This document shows positions 21,667 through 30,537 of a DNA stretch of 64,000 nucleotides, piece after piece. The position numbers and the translations under genes are program-made. The DNA lies in NCBI RefSeq assembly GCF_000304315.1, contig NC_018485.1, forward strand, positions 3,690,501 to 3,754,500. The letters run 5' to 3'. Position 1 is the stretch's first letter; the number at the start of each line of letters is the position of its first letter. Origin of the DNA: Methylocystis sp. SC2. GTDB lineage: Bacteria; Pseudomonadota; Alphaproteobacteria; Rhizobiales; Beijerinckiaceae. The notes under the pieces were generated by a model that searched no databases, was not told where the DNA came from, and worked only from the letters and a program-made list of their open reading frames with translations.

Positions 21667-22869
21667 ATGAGCGCAGTTGAAAAGCTCGCCGAAACGGAAT
21701 TCTTCCACGACCTGCGTTGGTCCGCGGAATTCGGCGCGGCGACCCGCGCCGTTGTCGCCGACGGCGTTCCTTATTACGTCAACGCCTTCTGGACCGCCGG
21801 GCAAAGGCGCGCGCATCCGCTGCATGAGATCAGCTATCGCGCCTGTTTCAAGCCGCAGCTCCCGGCGTTTTTCATCGATCGGCTGACGCAGCCGGGAGAC
21901 CTCGTCTGCGACCCTTTCATGGGCCGCGGCACGACCATCCTGCAAGCGGCGCTGATGGGGCGGCGGCCCATCGGCTCGGACGCCAATCCGCTGTCGCTGC
22001 TGCTGACGCGCCCGCGGCTGCGGCCGCCTGCGCTTTGCGAGATCGAGGCCAGGCTCGCGGCCGCGCCCTGGGGACGCGGCGAGGTTGAGCGCGACGACCT
22101 TCTCGTTTTCTACCATTCCGAGACGCTGCGGCAGATATGCGCGCTGCGTGCGTATCTGCTCGCGCGCGAGCATGACCGACGTCTCGACGCCGTTGACGAT
22201 TGGATCCGAATGGTGGCGCTCAATCGATTGACCGGCCATTCTCCCGGGTTTTTTTCCGTCTATACGATGCCGCCGAACCAGGCCGTTTCCGTGAAGGCGC
22301 AATTGAAAATCAACGCGCGTCGGGAACAAACGCCGCCGCGGCGCGACATCGCCGAGCTCATATTCAAGAAATCGCGTACGCTTCTGGCGGAGGCGGAGAG
22401 GCCGATGGCCTGCGACGCGCAGCTCGTCGTCGCGGACGCCGCGCATTTGCAGCACATCGCAGAGGCGACGGTCGATCTCGTCGTCACGTCGCCGCCGTTT
22501 CTCGACGTCGTCGACTATCGCGGCGACAATTGGCTGCGCAACTGGTTTGCTGGCGTCGACGTCGAGAACATCCGCCTCTCGCAGCTTCGCGCGCCGGAAG
22601 ACTGGCGCGCGATGACTCGCGACGTTTTCGAAGAGTTGGCGCGAGTCGTGAAGCCGGGCGGTCACGTCGCGTACGAGGTTGGCGAGGTCAGGGGCGGGGC
22701 GCTCCCGCTCGAACAGCTGGTCTGGCGCGCGCTCGACGATCTTCCGTTCGAGCGATTGGGCGTGCTCGTCAATGAGCAAAGCTTCACGAAAACCAGCAAT
22801 TGCTGGGGAGTCGCCAATAATGTGAAGGGCGTGAACAGCAATCGCGTGGTCGTCGCGCGTCGGTTGTGA
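21667..22869 (+). CDS. DNA methyltransferase, orphan, SPPF motif
   Basis: A 400-residue SAM-dependent DNA methylase. The SAM-binding motif is D82-P-F-M-G-R-G-T-T, and the catalytic motif is T274-S-P-P-F278, typical of amino-methyltransferases, often N4-cytosine. Motif I precedes motif IV, with about 190 residues between them that probably include target recognition. The C-terminal segment has VVKPGGHVAYEVGEV. It starts 3 bases after the HigA-like gene and is probably translated from the same message. No restriction endonuclease is nearby, so a regulatory or orphan role is likely. It is convergent with recG. Confidence 0.88.
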   Translation: MSAVEKLAETEFFHDLRWSAEFGAATRAVVADGVPYYVNAFWTAGQRRAHPLHEISYRACFKPQLPAFFIDRLTQPGDLVCDPFMGRGTTILQAALMGRRPIGSDANPLSLLLTRPRLRPPALCEIEARLAAAPWGRGEVERDDLLVFYHSETLRQICALRAYLLAREHDRRLDAVDDWIRMVALNRLTGHSPGFFSVYTMPPNQAVSVKAQLKINARREQTPPRRDIAELIFKKSRTLLAEAERPMACDAQLVVADAAHLQHIAEATVDLVVTSPPFLDVVDYRGDNWLRNWFAGVDVENIRLSQLRAPEDWRAMTRDVFEELARVVKPGGHVAYEVGEVRGGALPLEQLVWRALDDLPFERLGVLVNEQSFTKTSNCWGVANNVKGVNSNRVVVARRL

Positions 22870-22877
22870 CGCTCGCG

Positions 22878-24980
22878 TCAGCCGGCGCGCAGCAGGCGCA
22901 CGGCGTCGTCGCGTTCGAAGAGGTAGAGCAGGGCGCGCAAGGCCCGGCCTCTGTCGCTCGCAAGCTCGGGATCGCGACGCAGAATCAATTCGGCGTCGTC
23001 GCGCGCCACGGCGAGGAGTCGCGCGTGGGCGGAAAGGTCGGCGAGCCGAAAGCTCGGCAGACCGGCCTGCCGCACGCCGAGAATTTCGCCTTCGCCGCGC
23101 AGCCGCAGATCTTCTTCGGCAATGCGGAATCCGTCCTCAGTCTGGCGTATGATCATCAGCCGCGCCTTCGCCGCTTCGCTTAGCGGGCCCTTGTACAGAA
23201 GCAGGCATGAGGACTTGCCCGAGCCGCGTCCAACGCGTCCGCGCAGCTGATGCAGCTGCGCAAGGCCGAATCGCTCGGCGTGTTCGATGACCATGATCGT
23301 CGCTTCCGGCACGTCGACGCCGACTTCGATGACCGTGGTCGCCACCAGAATTTTGGCCTCGCCGCGCTGAAAGGCTTCCATCACCGCGTCCTTCTCGCCG
23401 GCCTTCATTCGGCGGTGAACGAGGCCGACCGCCGCTCCAAAAATCTTCGAGAGATCCGCATGGCGCGCTTGCGCAGCGGAAAGGTCCAGCTCCTCATTCT
23501 CCTCGACGAGCGGACAGACCCAATAGGCACGCGCGCCCTCCGCCAAGGCGCGGCGCAGCCCCGCAATGACGTCGTCGATCCTTTCGGCAGGAAGCGCGCG
23601 CGTCGAGATCGGCGTGCGGCCGGGCGGCTTTTCGTCGAGCGCCGAGCAATCCATGTCGCCGAACGCCGTCAGCGCCAGCGTGCGCGGAATGGGCGTCGCG
23701 GTCATCACCAGCACGTCGACGGCGTCACCCTTGGCGCCGAGCGCCAGCCGCTGCTCGACGCCGAAGCGATGCTGCTCGTCGACGACGGCGAGGCCGAGGT
23801 CGTGAAAGGCGAGATCGCTTTGCACGAGAGCATGCGTGCCGATGACGACGTCGACGTCCCCCGCGTCAATGGCCGCATGGAGCGCCGCGCGCTCGCTCGG
23901 CTTGGCGCGGCCTGTCAGCAGCGCGACGCGCAGTCCCGCGGACGCGAGCGTTGGCGTCAGCCGATCATAGTGCTGCCGCGCCAGGATCTCGGTCGGCGCC
24001 ATCAAGGCGCTTTGCCGGCCGGTCTCGGCGACGCTCGCGATGGCGAGCGCCGCGACGACGGTCTTGCCGGATCCGACGTCGCCCTGAACGAGCCGCAGCA
24101 TGCGCCGTTCCGACGCAAGATCGGCGCGAATCTCTTCCAGCGTGCGCTGCTGCGCGCGCGTCAGGCGAAACGGCAGGGCGGATTCGATCGCTTTTGCGAA
24201 GCGGTCGTCGCCCTTGTGCGCGCGACCCGGAGGGCGGCGCATCTTGGCGCGAATGAGGCGCAGCGCGAGCTGGCTCGCGAGCAATTCATCGAGCGCGAGA
24301 CGCTGACGGGCAGGATGCTGCGGCGCGAGCGCATCGGCGCTTGCCGGCCGGTGCGCCGCGCGCAGCGCCTCGGCGAATGCGGGAAGCTTGCTGGCGGCGA
24401 GAATGCTGGCGTCCTGCCATTCCGGAAGGTTCGGCAGGCGCGTCAGCGCTTCTTCCGTCGCGCGCAAAACGTAACGCGCCTGCAGGCCCTCGGTGAGGCC
24501 ATAGACGGCTTCATACGCAGGGAGCTTCGCCAATCCGGCTTCGTCGAGCACCCGGTCCGGATGCACGATCTGGCGGCGGCCGTCGTAAAGCTCGATGCGC
24601 CCCGAAATCCAGCGCGTCGCGCCGAGCGGCAGGCTGCGTTCGATCCAGTCGGGATTGGCGAGAAAGAACACGAGTTCGACGTCGCCGGTGTCATCCTCGA
24701 CGAGCACGCGATAGGGCGATTTCGAATACCGGCCCTGAGGGCGACGATGCTCGGTGACGCGCGCCTTCAGCACCACCATCGTTTCGAGCGGCGCGGCGGC
24801 GATCGTCGGCCGCAGGCTGCGGTCGATGACGGTCGAGGGAAGATGAAATAGCAGATCGACGAGGCGCGCTTCGGCCCCGGGCTTGGCGAGGAGCCGATCG
24901 AACAGTCTGGCGGTTTTCGGTCCGACGCCGGGCAGCGCCGCGACGCGACCGAAGAAGGGGTCGAGCAGGGAAGGACGCAT
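22878..24980 (-). CDS. recG: ATP-dependent DNA helicase RecG
   Basis: The 700-residue protein is full-length RecG, which remodels stalled forks and Holliday junctions. The N-terminal wedge/OB region covers about 1-250 (VGPKTARLFDRLL, a helix-hairpin-like start). The helicase core has GDVGSGKT (Walker A), DEQHRFGV (motif II) and TATPIPRTLALTAFGDMD (motif III region). The QLRGRVGRG motif VI is intact, and the C-terminal TRG-like segment is present. It is convergent with the methyltransferase, with an 8-base gap. Confidence 0.97.
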   Translation of the reverse strand: MRPSLLDPFFGRVAALPGVGPKTARLFDRLLAKPGAEARLVDLLFHLPSTVIDRSLRPTIAAAPLETMVVLKARVTEHRRPQGRYSKSPYRVLVEDDTGDVELVFFLANPDWIERSLPLGATRWISGRIELYDGRRQIVHPDRVLDEAGLAKLPAYEAVYGLTEGLQARYVLRATEEALTRLPNLPEWQDASILAASKLPAFAEALRAAHRPASADALAPQHPARQRLALDELLASQLALRLIRAKMRRPPGRAHKGDDRFAKAIESALPFRLTRAQQRTLEEIRADLASERRMLRLVQGDVGSGKTVVAALAIASVAETGRQSALMAPTEILARQHYDRLTPTLASAGLRVALLTGRAKPSERAALHAAIDAGDVDVVIGTHALVQSDLAFHDLGLAVVDEQHRFGVEQRLALGAKGDAVDVLVMTATPIPRTLALTAFGDMDCSALDEKPPGRTPISTRALPAERIDDVIAGLRRALAEGARAYWVCPLVEENEELDLSAAQARHADLSKIFGAAVGLVHRRMKAGEKDAVMEAFQRGEAKILVATTVIEVGVDVPEATIMVIEHAERFGLAQLHQLRGRVGRGSGKSSCLLLYKGPLSEAAKARLMIIRQTEDGFRIAEEDLRLRGEGEILGVRQAGLPSFRLADLSAHARLLAVARDDAELILRRDPELASDRGRALRALLYLFERDDAVRLLRAG

Positions 24981-25014
24981 GAAGGTTCAGTTCAGCTCGC
25001 CGGCGCGGAGCGAG

Positions 25015-25659
25015 TCACTTGATCTCGACATCGTAGCTCGGCGCGCCCTCCGCGCCTTTGTAAGTGAAATGCCACCATTCGCGCGGAAAATTCTCAAAGC
25101 CGTGGCGGCGCATCAGCGCCACGAGCGCGTCGCGATGCGCCCGCGCCGTCTTCGAGGTTTTGGCCTTCGTCCAAGAGCGCGTATCGAAAAAATCGAACGG
25201 CGTGCCGAAATCCCAGCCTTTGACGCCGATGTCGACGGCCAATCCCGTCGAATGGGTGGAATGTTCGGCGATATAGCCTTCGGGAAACAGCGCGCTCTTG
25301 GCGAGGCGCGGATAATGTTCGGTTTTCGTCCGCTGGTCGGCGTTGCGCGACCAGTCAACGAAGGCCGAAACGGCGCGCAGCGGTCGATAGCAATCGTAGA
25401 CGACGAGCGAAATCCCCCGGGCGCGCGCATCCTTCTGCGCGGCGGCCAGCGCTTTGGCGGCCTCAGCGCGAAGCCAGCATTGCGGCGCGCCATAGCCGGG
25501 GACCGGGGCGCCGGTGAAATTGTCGGCGCCGGCATAGCGCATCTCCTGAATGATGGTCGGCGCAACGTCAGCCAGGCGCGCGAAGCCCGGCGGCGGTTCG
25601 CCGGCGTGCGCATAGGGCGCCGAAAGCGCCCCGACAAAAAGAAACATCACTCTGCGCAT
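25015..25659 (-). CDS. D-alanyl-D-alanine dipeptidase (VanX/DdpX family)
   Basis: A 214-residue exported zinc peptidase that cleaves D-Ala-D-Ala, releasing D-alanine from wall turnover or exogenous muropeptides. ATG 25659 has GTGGAG upstream and gives a signal peptide ending PYAHAG. Zinc ligands are H136 and D143 in STHSTGLAVDIGV, and H197 in PREWWHF with the catalytic base E194. Arg92 in YDCYRP matches the substrate-binding Arg. No vanH/vanA-like genes are nearby, so a metabolic rather than vancomycin-resistance role is likely. Confidence 0.93.
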   Translation of the reverse strand: MRRVMFLFVGALSAPYAHAGEPPPGFARLADVAPTIIQEMRYAGADNFTGAPVPGYGAPQCWLRAEAAKALAAAQKDARARGISLVVYDCYRPLRAVSAFVDWSRNADQRTKTEHYPRLAKSALFPEGYIAEHSTHSTGLAVDIGVKGWDFGTPFDFFDTRSWTKAKTSKTARAHRDALVALMRRHGFENFPREWWHFTYKGAEGAPSYDVEIK

Positions 25660-25740
25660 GGCGGCTCCACGTGCGTTGGCGCAATTCGCTGCGCCCGAAC
25701 CTCGACTATAGGTCTTTCCCACGCAATCGGGAGGCCTTTG

Positions 25741-26034
25741 ATGTCCGAGAAACTCGCGCCTTTCGCCGGCCTCACTCTCGCCGCGCTCGCCGCCGCGATC
25801 GCGTGGGGCGCGACGGCGCTCGCCGGCGATCGTTGCAAGGCGACAGGCGCCATGGGCGCTTCGATCGCCATCCGCGATCAGCGCAAGAATGTCGTCGGCG
25901 CCATCGAAGACGGGAGCGCTATTATCGTGCAGCGCTATGGCGAGGACGATCACGGCAAGCCCTGGGCCTATGTGGCGAGCCCCGGCGGCAAGCGGCTCGG
26001 TTGGCTTTATCGCGAATTCATCAGCTGCTCTTGA
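25741..26034 (+). CDS. Exported SH3-like domain protein
   Basis: A 97-residue protein starting at ATG 25741 behind GGGAGG. Residues 10-29 form a signal peptide ending ALAGD. The mature part contains two cysteines (RCKA and ISCS), probably a disulfide, and a bacterial SH3-like pattern from about 40 to 95 (VVGAIEDGSAIIVQRYGEDD, GWLYREF). These domains bind peptidoglycan peptides or proteins. It is divergent from the VanX-like gene and just upstream of the superoxide dismutase. Confidence 0.75.
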   Translation: MSEKLAPFAGLTLAALAAAIAWGATALAGDRCKATGAMGASIAIRDQRKNVVGAIEDGSAIIVQRYGEDDHGKPWAYVASPGGKRLGWLYREFISCS

Positions 26035-26093
26035 TCGGGGCGTCATGAGCGCCGACTATGTTTCGGGTCGTGACGGGGCAGGTGGGGAGACGT

Positions 26094-26804
26094 ATGACAA
26101 TTCGGATTGGCCGTCGGCGGTTTCTCGCCGCCTCCGCCGTCGCCGGCGCGGCGCTCAACGCCGCCGCCGCAGCGGGCGCCGAAAACGTCGCCGCTCCTTC
26201 GCGTAAGGGCGCGACGAACGCGCCGCTGCCTCTGCCCTTTGATCCCGCCAAGATCAAAGGACTGTCAGAAAAACTTCTGATCTCGCATTACGAGAACAAC
26301 TACATCGGCGCGATCAAACGCCTCAATGCGATCGGCCAGGAACTTGCGGCGCTCGATTTCGACAAGGCTCCCGGGTTTCAGATCAATGGCTTGAAGCGGG
26401 AGGAACTCATCGCCGCCAATTCAATGATCTTGCACGAGATCTATTTCGCCGGACTCGGCGACGCGAGCAAGCCGGGCGCCGAGCTCGCGCAGGCGATCGA
26501 TCGTGATTTTGGAGGATTCGAGCGCTGGCGGTCCGAATTCCTCGGCATGGGCAAGGCGCTGGGCGGGGGCTCGGGCTGGGTGATCCTCGCCTACGACAAG
26601 CATGGCAAGCGGCTCGTCAACACTTGGGCGAATGACCACACGCAGAACATGGCTGGCGGCGATCCCCTGCTGGTCCTCGATATGTTCGAGCACGCCTATC
26701 AGATGGATTTCGGCGCCAAGGCGGCCGACTACGTAAAAGTTGTGGCGGAGGCGCTCAATTGGTCGAACGCCGATCGTCTCTACACCCGATGCAGTAGGAC
26801 GTAA
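26094..26804 (+). CDS. Fe/Mn superoxide dismutase with Tat signal
   Basis: A 236-residue SOD that converts superoxide to peroxide and oxygen. ATG 26094 has GGTGGGGAG upstream; a start at 26058 lacks a site. The N-terminus GRRRFLAASAVAGAA is a twin-arginine signal, so a folded, metal-loaded enzyme is exported to the periplasm. The four metal ligands are present: H65 (LISHYENNY), H114 (ILHEIYF), D196 and H200 (DMFEHAYQMDF). The second-shell WEHAY is FEHAY here. The N-terminal KHHQTY of standard SODs is replaced by ENNYIG, a divergent outer shell. Confidence 0.93.
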   Translation: MTIRIGRRRFLAASAVAGAALNAAAAAGAENVAAPSRKGATNAPLPLPFDPAKIKGLSEKLLISHYENNYIGAIKRLNAIGQELAALDFDKAPGFQINGLKREELIAANSMILHEIYFAGLGDASKPGAELAQAIDRDFGGFERWRSEFLGMGKALGGGSGWVILAYDKHGKRLVNTWANDHTQNMAGGDPLLVLDMFEHAYQMDFGAKAADYVKVVAEALNWSNADRLYTRCSRT

Positions 26805-26817
26805 GAAGTCGCAAAGA

Positions 26818-27501
26818 TCACCCCTTCGCCTTGGCGAGGCCGCCATGCGCCGCCGACCAAGCGATTGGATCGGCGATGAAGGCTTCCACCTGGTTCAGCG
26901 CGACATCGGGGAAATATTTGTGCTCGCGGGCCACCGCGAGCACGTCGCGCCAGGTCGCGAGCGCATGCAGGCTGATGCCGAGTGCGGCCAGCTCCTCCCG
27001 CGCGCCGGCGAAAATATCATAGAAGAAGAACACGAAGACATGGTCGCAGCGCTGCCCTGAGTCGCGCAGCGCCTGCACGAAGTCCTTTTTCGAGCCGCCG
27101 TCGGTCGCCAGATCCTCGACCAGCAGGGCGCGGCCGCCCTCCATCACATCGCCTTCGATGCGGGCGTTGCGGCCGAAGCCCTTGGGCTTCTTGCGCACAT
27201 ATTGCATCGGCAGCATGAGGCTGTCGGCGATCCAGGCCGCGAAGGGAATGCCGGCCGTCTCGCCGCCCGCCACGACGTCGAGCGATTCATAGCCGATGTC
27301 GCGCTCGATCGTCCGCGTCGCGAATTCGACGAGGCGACGCCGCAGCCGCGGAAAGGCGATGATCTTGCGCATGTCGATATAGACCGGCGACGCCCAGCCG
27401 GCGGTCGTTATGAAAGGCTTATCGACGTTCACGAGCACCGCTTGCACTTCGATCAGCGCCTTGGCGGTTTCGCGTGCGGCGGTTTGGCGGTCGTTCGACA
27501 T
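26818..27501 (-). CDS. pyrE: Orotate phosphoribosyltransferase
   Basis: The 227-residue enzyme joins orotate and PRPP to orotidine monophosphate in pyrimidine synthesis. The PRPP-binding motif is ALLVEDLATDGGSK, and the KKPKGFGRNARIEGD loop is the flexible catalytic loop. It belongs to the longer alphaproteobacterial PyrE form. It ends 14 bases from the convergent SOD gene and follows a GST gene on the same strand. Confidence 0.95.
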   Translation of the reverse strand: MSNDRQTAARETAKALIEVQAVLVNVDKPFITTAGWASPVYIDMRKIIAFPRLRRRLVEFATRTIERDIGYESLDVVAGGETAGIPFAAWIADSLMLPMQYVRKKPKGFGRNARIEGDVMEGGRALLVEDLATDGGSKKDFVQALRDSGQRCDHVFVFFFYDIFAGAREELAALGISLHALATWRDVLAVAREHKYFPDVALNQVEAFIADPIAWSAAHGGLAKAKG

Positions 27502-27545
27502 GGATGCGGCGTGTCCCTGTTTGCAAAAGGCCGCGCAGCCATAGC

Positions 27546-28250
27546 CTATTTCGCGCCGCCGCGCTCGGCGGTCTGGCCGAAAAGTATTTCGCGTTCCAGC
27601 GCCGTGAAATCGAGACGCGTTCGTTCATAGGGCGCGCCGGCCGCATAGGCGCGGATCACCGCCGGCCGGGAGCGGATCGCCTCGAACCAGCGCTTGACAT
27701 GCGGGAAGTCGTGCAGATCCTGACCCTGATCCTCATGCGGAACGATCCAGGGATAGCAGGCGATGTCGGCGATCGAATATTCGCCGGCGAGATAGGGCGT
27801 CTTGGCGAGCTGACCGTCCATGACGCCATAGAGCCGGCCGGTCTCGTTACGATAGCGCTCGATCGCGTAGGGAATCTTCGCCGGCGCGTATTTTGCGAAG
27901 TGGTGGTTTTGGCCGGCCATGGGGCCGAGTCCGCCGACCTGCCAGAACAGCCACTGCAGCGTTCGCGCACGGGCATGGAGGTCCGCGGGGAAAAGTCGTC
28001 CGGTCTTCTCCGCGAGATAGACGAGGATCGCGCCCGATTCGAAGAGCGCGACCGGAGCGCCGCCATCGGCGGGCGCGCGGTCGACCATCGCCGGCATGCG
28101 ATTATTGGGAGAGATCGCCAGAAACTCCGGCTTGAACTGGTCCCCTTTGGTGATGTCGACGGGCTTGATCCGATAAGCGAGCCCCGCTTCCTCGAGAAAA
28201 ATCGTCACTTTGTGGCCGTTGGGGGTCGGCCAGTAATAAAGATCAATCAT
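27546..28250 (-). CDS. Glutathione S-transferase (YfcG/YghU-like)
   Basis: A 234-residue GST of the Nu/Ure2p-like group. The thioredoxin-fold opening MIDLYYWPTPNGHKVTIFLE contains the TPNG motif that replaces the usual Cys or Tyr and supports disulfide-bond oxidoreductase activity with two glutathiones. SPNNRMPAMVD and ESGAILVYLAEKTG are GSH contacts. The helical C-terminal domain contains SIADIACYPW, the usual N-capping motif. It lies 44 bases upstream of pyrE on the same strand. Confidence 0.93.
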   Translation of the reverse strand: MIDLYYWPTPNGHKVTIFLEEAGLAYRIKPVDITKGDQFKPEFLAISPNNRMPAMVDRAPADGGAPVALFESGAILVYLAEKTGRLFPADLHARARTLQWLFWQVGGLGPMAGQNHHFAKYAPAKIPYAIERYRNETGRLYGVMDGQLAKTPYLAGEYSIADIACYPWIVPHEDQGQDLHDFPHVKRWFEAIRSRPAVIRAYAAGAPYERTRLDFTALEREILFGQTAERGGAK

Positions 28251-28348
28251 GGTCGCATGTCCGACGGGAGACCAGACTGTGTTTTAAGCCCTCGCGTCGC
28301 AAGATCAATGGCTCAGGTCATGCTAGGCTGGGCCCGGGAGTGGTCGAC

Positions 28349-28831
28349 ATGTTGATGAGATATTCGAAGATTCTGCTGACGGCTGCGCTCGGCGCGCTCA
28401 TTCTGCTCGTCGCGGTCAATAATGTCACGGACTACGACACGAATTTCCAGGTCGTCAGCCATGTGATGTCGATGGATCAAGTGCCGTCCGGCAGCCCGCT
28501 CGAGTGGCGCGCCCTCACCAGCGTGAAGCTGCACAGAATGTTTTACGCATTCATCATCGCAATCGAATTCTCCGCCGCCGCGCTCATCCTCGCCGGCGTG
28601 TGGCGGCTATTGCTGGCGCGCAAGGCGCAGGCGACGCAATTCAACGTCGCGAAGGATCTCGCCACTGCGGGCCTTGCGCTCGCCGTCGGCCTTTACCTGT
28701 TCGGCTTCATGGCCATCGGCGGCGAATGGTTCCAGATGTGGCGCGCCGGACCCGACATGCAGCAGGCCGCGTTCCGCTTCATCGGCTGCGCGGCGCTGGT
28801 GATGCTGTTTCTGGGTCAGCGCGACGACTAA
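28349..28831 (+). CDS. DUF2165 small integral membrane protein
   Basis: A 160-residue inner-membrane protein with about four hydrophobic segments (6-24, 65-85, 103-124, 137-155). ATG 28349 is chosen because GGGAG lies 8 bases upstream. The NNVTDYDTNFQVVSHVMSMD segment after helix 1 and GGEWFQMW before the last helix are characteristic of DUF2165. Function is unknown. Confidence 0.85.
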   Translation: MLMRYSKILLTAALGALILLVAVNNVTDYDTNFQVVSHVMSMDQVPSGSPLEWRALTSVKLHRMFYAFIIAIEFSAAALILAGVWRLLLARKAQATQFNVAKDLATAGLALAVGLYLFGFMAIGGEWFQMWRAGPDMQQAAFRFIGCAALVMLFLGQRDD

Positions 28832-28835
28832 CGCG

Positions 28836-29030
28836 TCACAGACGCTTCAGCATATTATATCCGAGCAGACCGCCAAGGCCTGCGCCGACCACCGCGATGA
28901 GCGGGCCGCCGATCGCGACGCCCGTCAGGCCGCCGAGAACGGCGCCGACTCCGCCAAAAAGATATTTGTTCTTTTTAACGGTGGGGTTTTCATCGGTCAG
29001 TTGCTTCTGAAGATTTTCGTCATCAGCCAT
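28836..29030 (-). CDS. Small Gly-rich membrane protein
   Basis: A 64-residue protein from ATG 29030, with GAGGA upstream. The first 23 residues are polar (MADDENLQKQLTDENPTVKK). Residues 26-60 are a Gly/Ala/Val/Leu hydrophobic hairpin (FGGVGAVLGGLTGVAIGG and AVVGAGLGGLLGYNML) resembling glycine-zipper proteins. It is convergent with the DUF2165 gene, with stops only 4 bases apart. Family not recognised. Confidence 0.65.
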   Translation of the reverse strand: MADDENLQKQLTDENPTVKKNKYLFGGVGAVLGGLTGVAIGGPLIAVVGAGLGGLLGYNMLKRL

Positions 29031-29176
29031 TGCAAAGTCCTCGGGAAAGAGCCGCAATGGCGAATTAAGCAGGCCCACGTTGTTTTCAAGTGTGGTCCGA
29101 AGAAACGGTCAGGGCGTAGCGATTCGTCACAGCTACGGAGTCCGCGGCGGCGACCCGGAGGCGTTGAAGTTGCGGA

Positions 29177-30154
29177 TTAATCTGGCCGCGCCAAACTCTC
29201 CTGCGCCGTCGCGCCAAGCTCCAAGCTGATCCCCTGCATCTTGAGATGAGCCCAGTTCTTGAGGTCTTTCACGGTGAAGCCTTTCAAGAAGGGATTTCCA
29301 TTGACGATTTTTTCGCGGGTTTTGCTCGGCTGTCCGTCGACGCTGGCGATCACCGTCGCCGCATCGACCTCTTCCGGCGCGGACAGGATCGCCGCCGCGC
29401 CGCCCGGGCCGGCGAAATGCGCCAGATAAAGCGCCCCCGGCGTGATCGGGAGTCCCTTTTTCATCAGGATCGACGTGTTTTGCTCGACATAGCGCGTCGT
29501 CATTTCTCGAGAGAGATCAGGGTCCCTTCGCAAGTCGAGAATCTCTTTGTCGCTTAAGTTGCCGGCGAGGTCGGGACGGTGTTTCTTGATCAACCCCATC
29601 CATGTGGCGTTGACGAACTGTCCCAGCCCGGCGGCAGAGGAAAACTTGTTTCTAGCGTCCGGATTTCCCTGTGATTCGGACATGGTGATCCTATCGACCA
29701 GAGCCTTGAGCGACGAGGCGGCCTGATCGGGAACTGGAAAATGAATGTCGTGGAAGTGCAGTTTCAGTCCGAATCCAACGGCGAAGACCAGCATTAGAGC
29801 GACCGGAGAAACGCGCGTGCTTCGTTCGTCGCGGGCCGGCCTCCGCGTGGTGCAAGCCTCTTCCCGATAAGGCGCGGTCAGGCTGATATATTCAGCGGTC
29901 GGTGGTTGTAGTTGCGCGTTCTTGAGAGAAGATAGAAAGCTTTGCAGCGTCTGGTCGTCGAACCCAAAATTGATCCTGATCTCAACCTTTCTTCCCGCGT
30001 CCGAACTCTCGCCGTCAGAGACCAACGTCGCGTGTTCGCAAGCGGAAATTTTGACCGCGGCTTCCGCCCCCGCGCAAGCTGGCGGAGCTTTGTCCTCGCG
30101 CGCTCGCGCGCTTGCTTCTTTGGACGCCTCGTTTGCAGAGCTTGCTTCGTCCAT
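29177..30154 (-). CDS. Single-pass membrane protein with lytic transglycosylase-like domain
   Basis: A 325-residue protein behind GAGGAGTGAG. Residues 1-112 are cytoplasmic and partly acidic, with VEIRINFGFDDQTLQSFLSS near 57-76. One transmembrane helix lies at about 116-132. The periplasmic part has an SLT-like fold with Glu160 in TMSESQGNPDA and AAGLGQFVNATWMGLIKKH, matching the ES and GLMQ-type motifs of lytic transglycosylases. It probably cuts glycan strands locally. The long cytoplasmic domain is not typical and may couple activity to an internal partner. Confidence 0.8.
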   Translation of the reverse strand: MDEASSANEASKEASARAREDKAPPACAGAEAAVKISACEHATLVSDGESSDAGRKVEIRINFGFDDQTLQSFLSSLKNAQLQPPTAEYISLTAPYREEACTTRRPARDERSTRVSPVALMLVFAVGFGLKLHFHDIHFPVPDQAASSLKALVDRITMSESQGNPDARNKFSSAAGLGQFVNATWMGLIKKHRPDLAGNLSDKEILDLRRDPDLSREMTTRYVEQNTSILMKKGLPITPGALYLAHFAGPGGAAAILSAPEEVDAATVIASVDGQPSKTREKIVNGNPFLKGFTVKDLKNWAHLKMQGISLELGATAQESLARPD

Positions 30155-30537
30155 AAGCTCACTCCTCGCTTGCGTGGCGAATATCCGGTGGCAGACGAGG
30201 GGAACAGCATCCTGTTATCAAATTGTAAACGATGCTTCAGAAAGCGCGCTTGCGCCTGTGTCGGAAAGGCGCCGCGCCTCGGCGCTTTGAAAATCGCCTT
30301 AATCTTCTGACGCCTGCTTCGAGCCTGAAACTGGTTGAGGAAGAGGGCCGCGAGCCCTCATGAAGAAGCTTTTCTATTCCCCAAGAACGAACGATTTTCC
30401 TCCGCATCAACTCTATTTCCTGAATCATGGTTTTTGGATTCTTGGCGTGGCCGAGGCGCGCGTCGCGCAGGCCGTTAATCCATTCTCAAGCAATCGGCGT
30501 GAGGCTCAAAAGTCTTGCATCGCATTCGAAGCTGCCC
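30155..30537. other. Intergenic region, no gene seen
   Basis: This 383-base stretch lies between two divergent genes. Frames are open in places, but none has a credible start, codon pattern or family. It should hold two promoters. Confidence 0.4.

Noticed and set aside
23250..24851. 533-codon open frame on the plus strand
   Set aside because: It is the antisense shadow of recG, which has all its helicase motifs.
25015..25659. Vancomycin-resistance locus because of the VanX-like gene
   Set aside because: No VanH, VanA or VanS/R-type gene is nearby; VanX-like dipeptidases are common in Gram-negative peptidoglycan metabolism.
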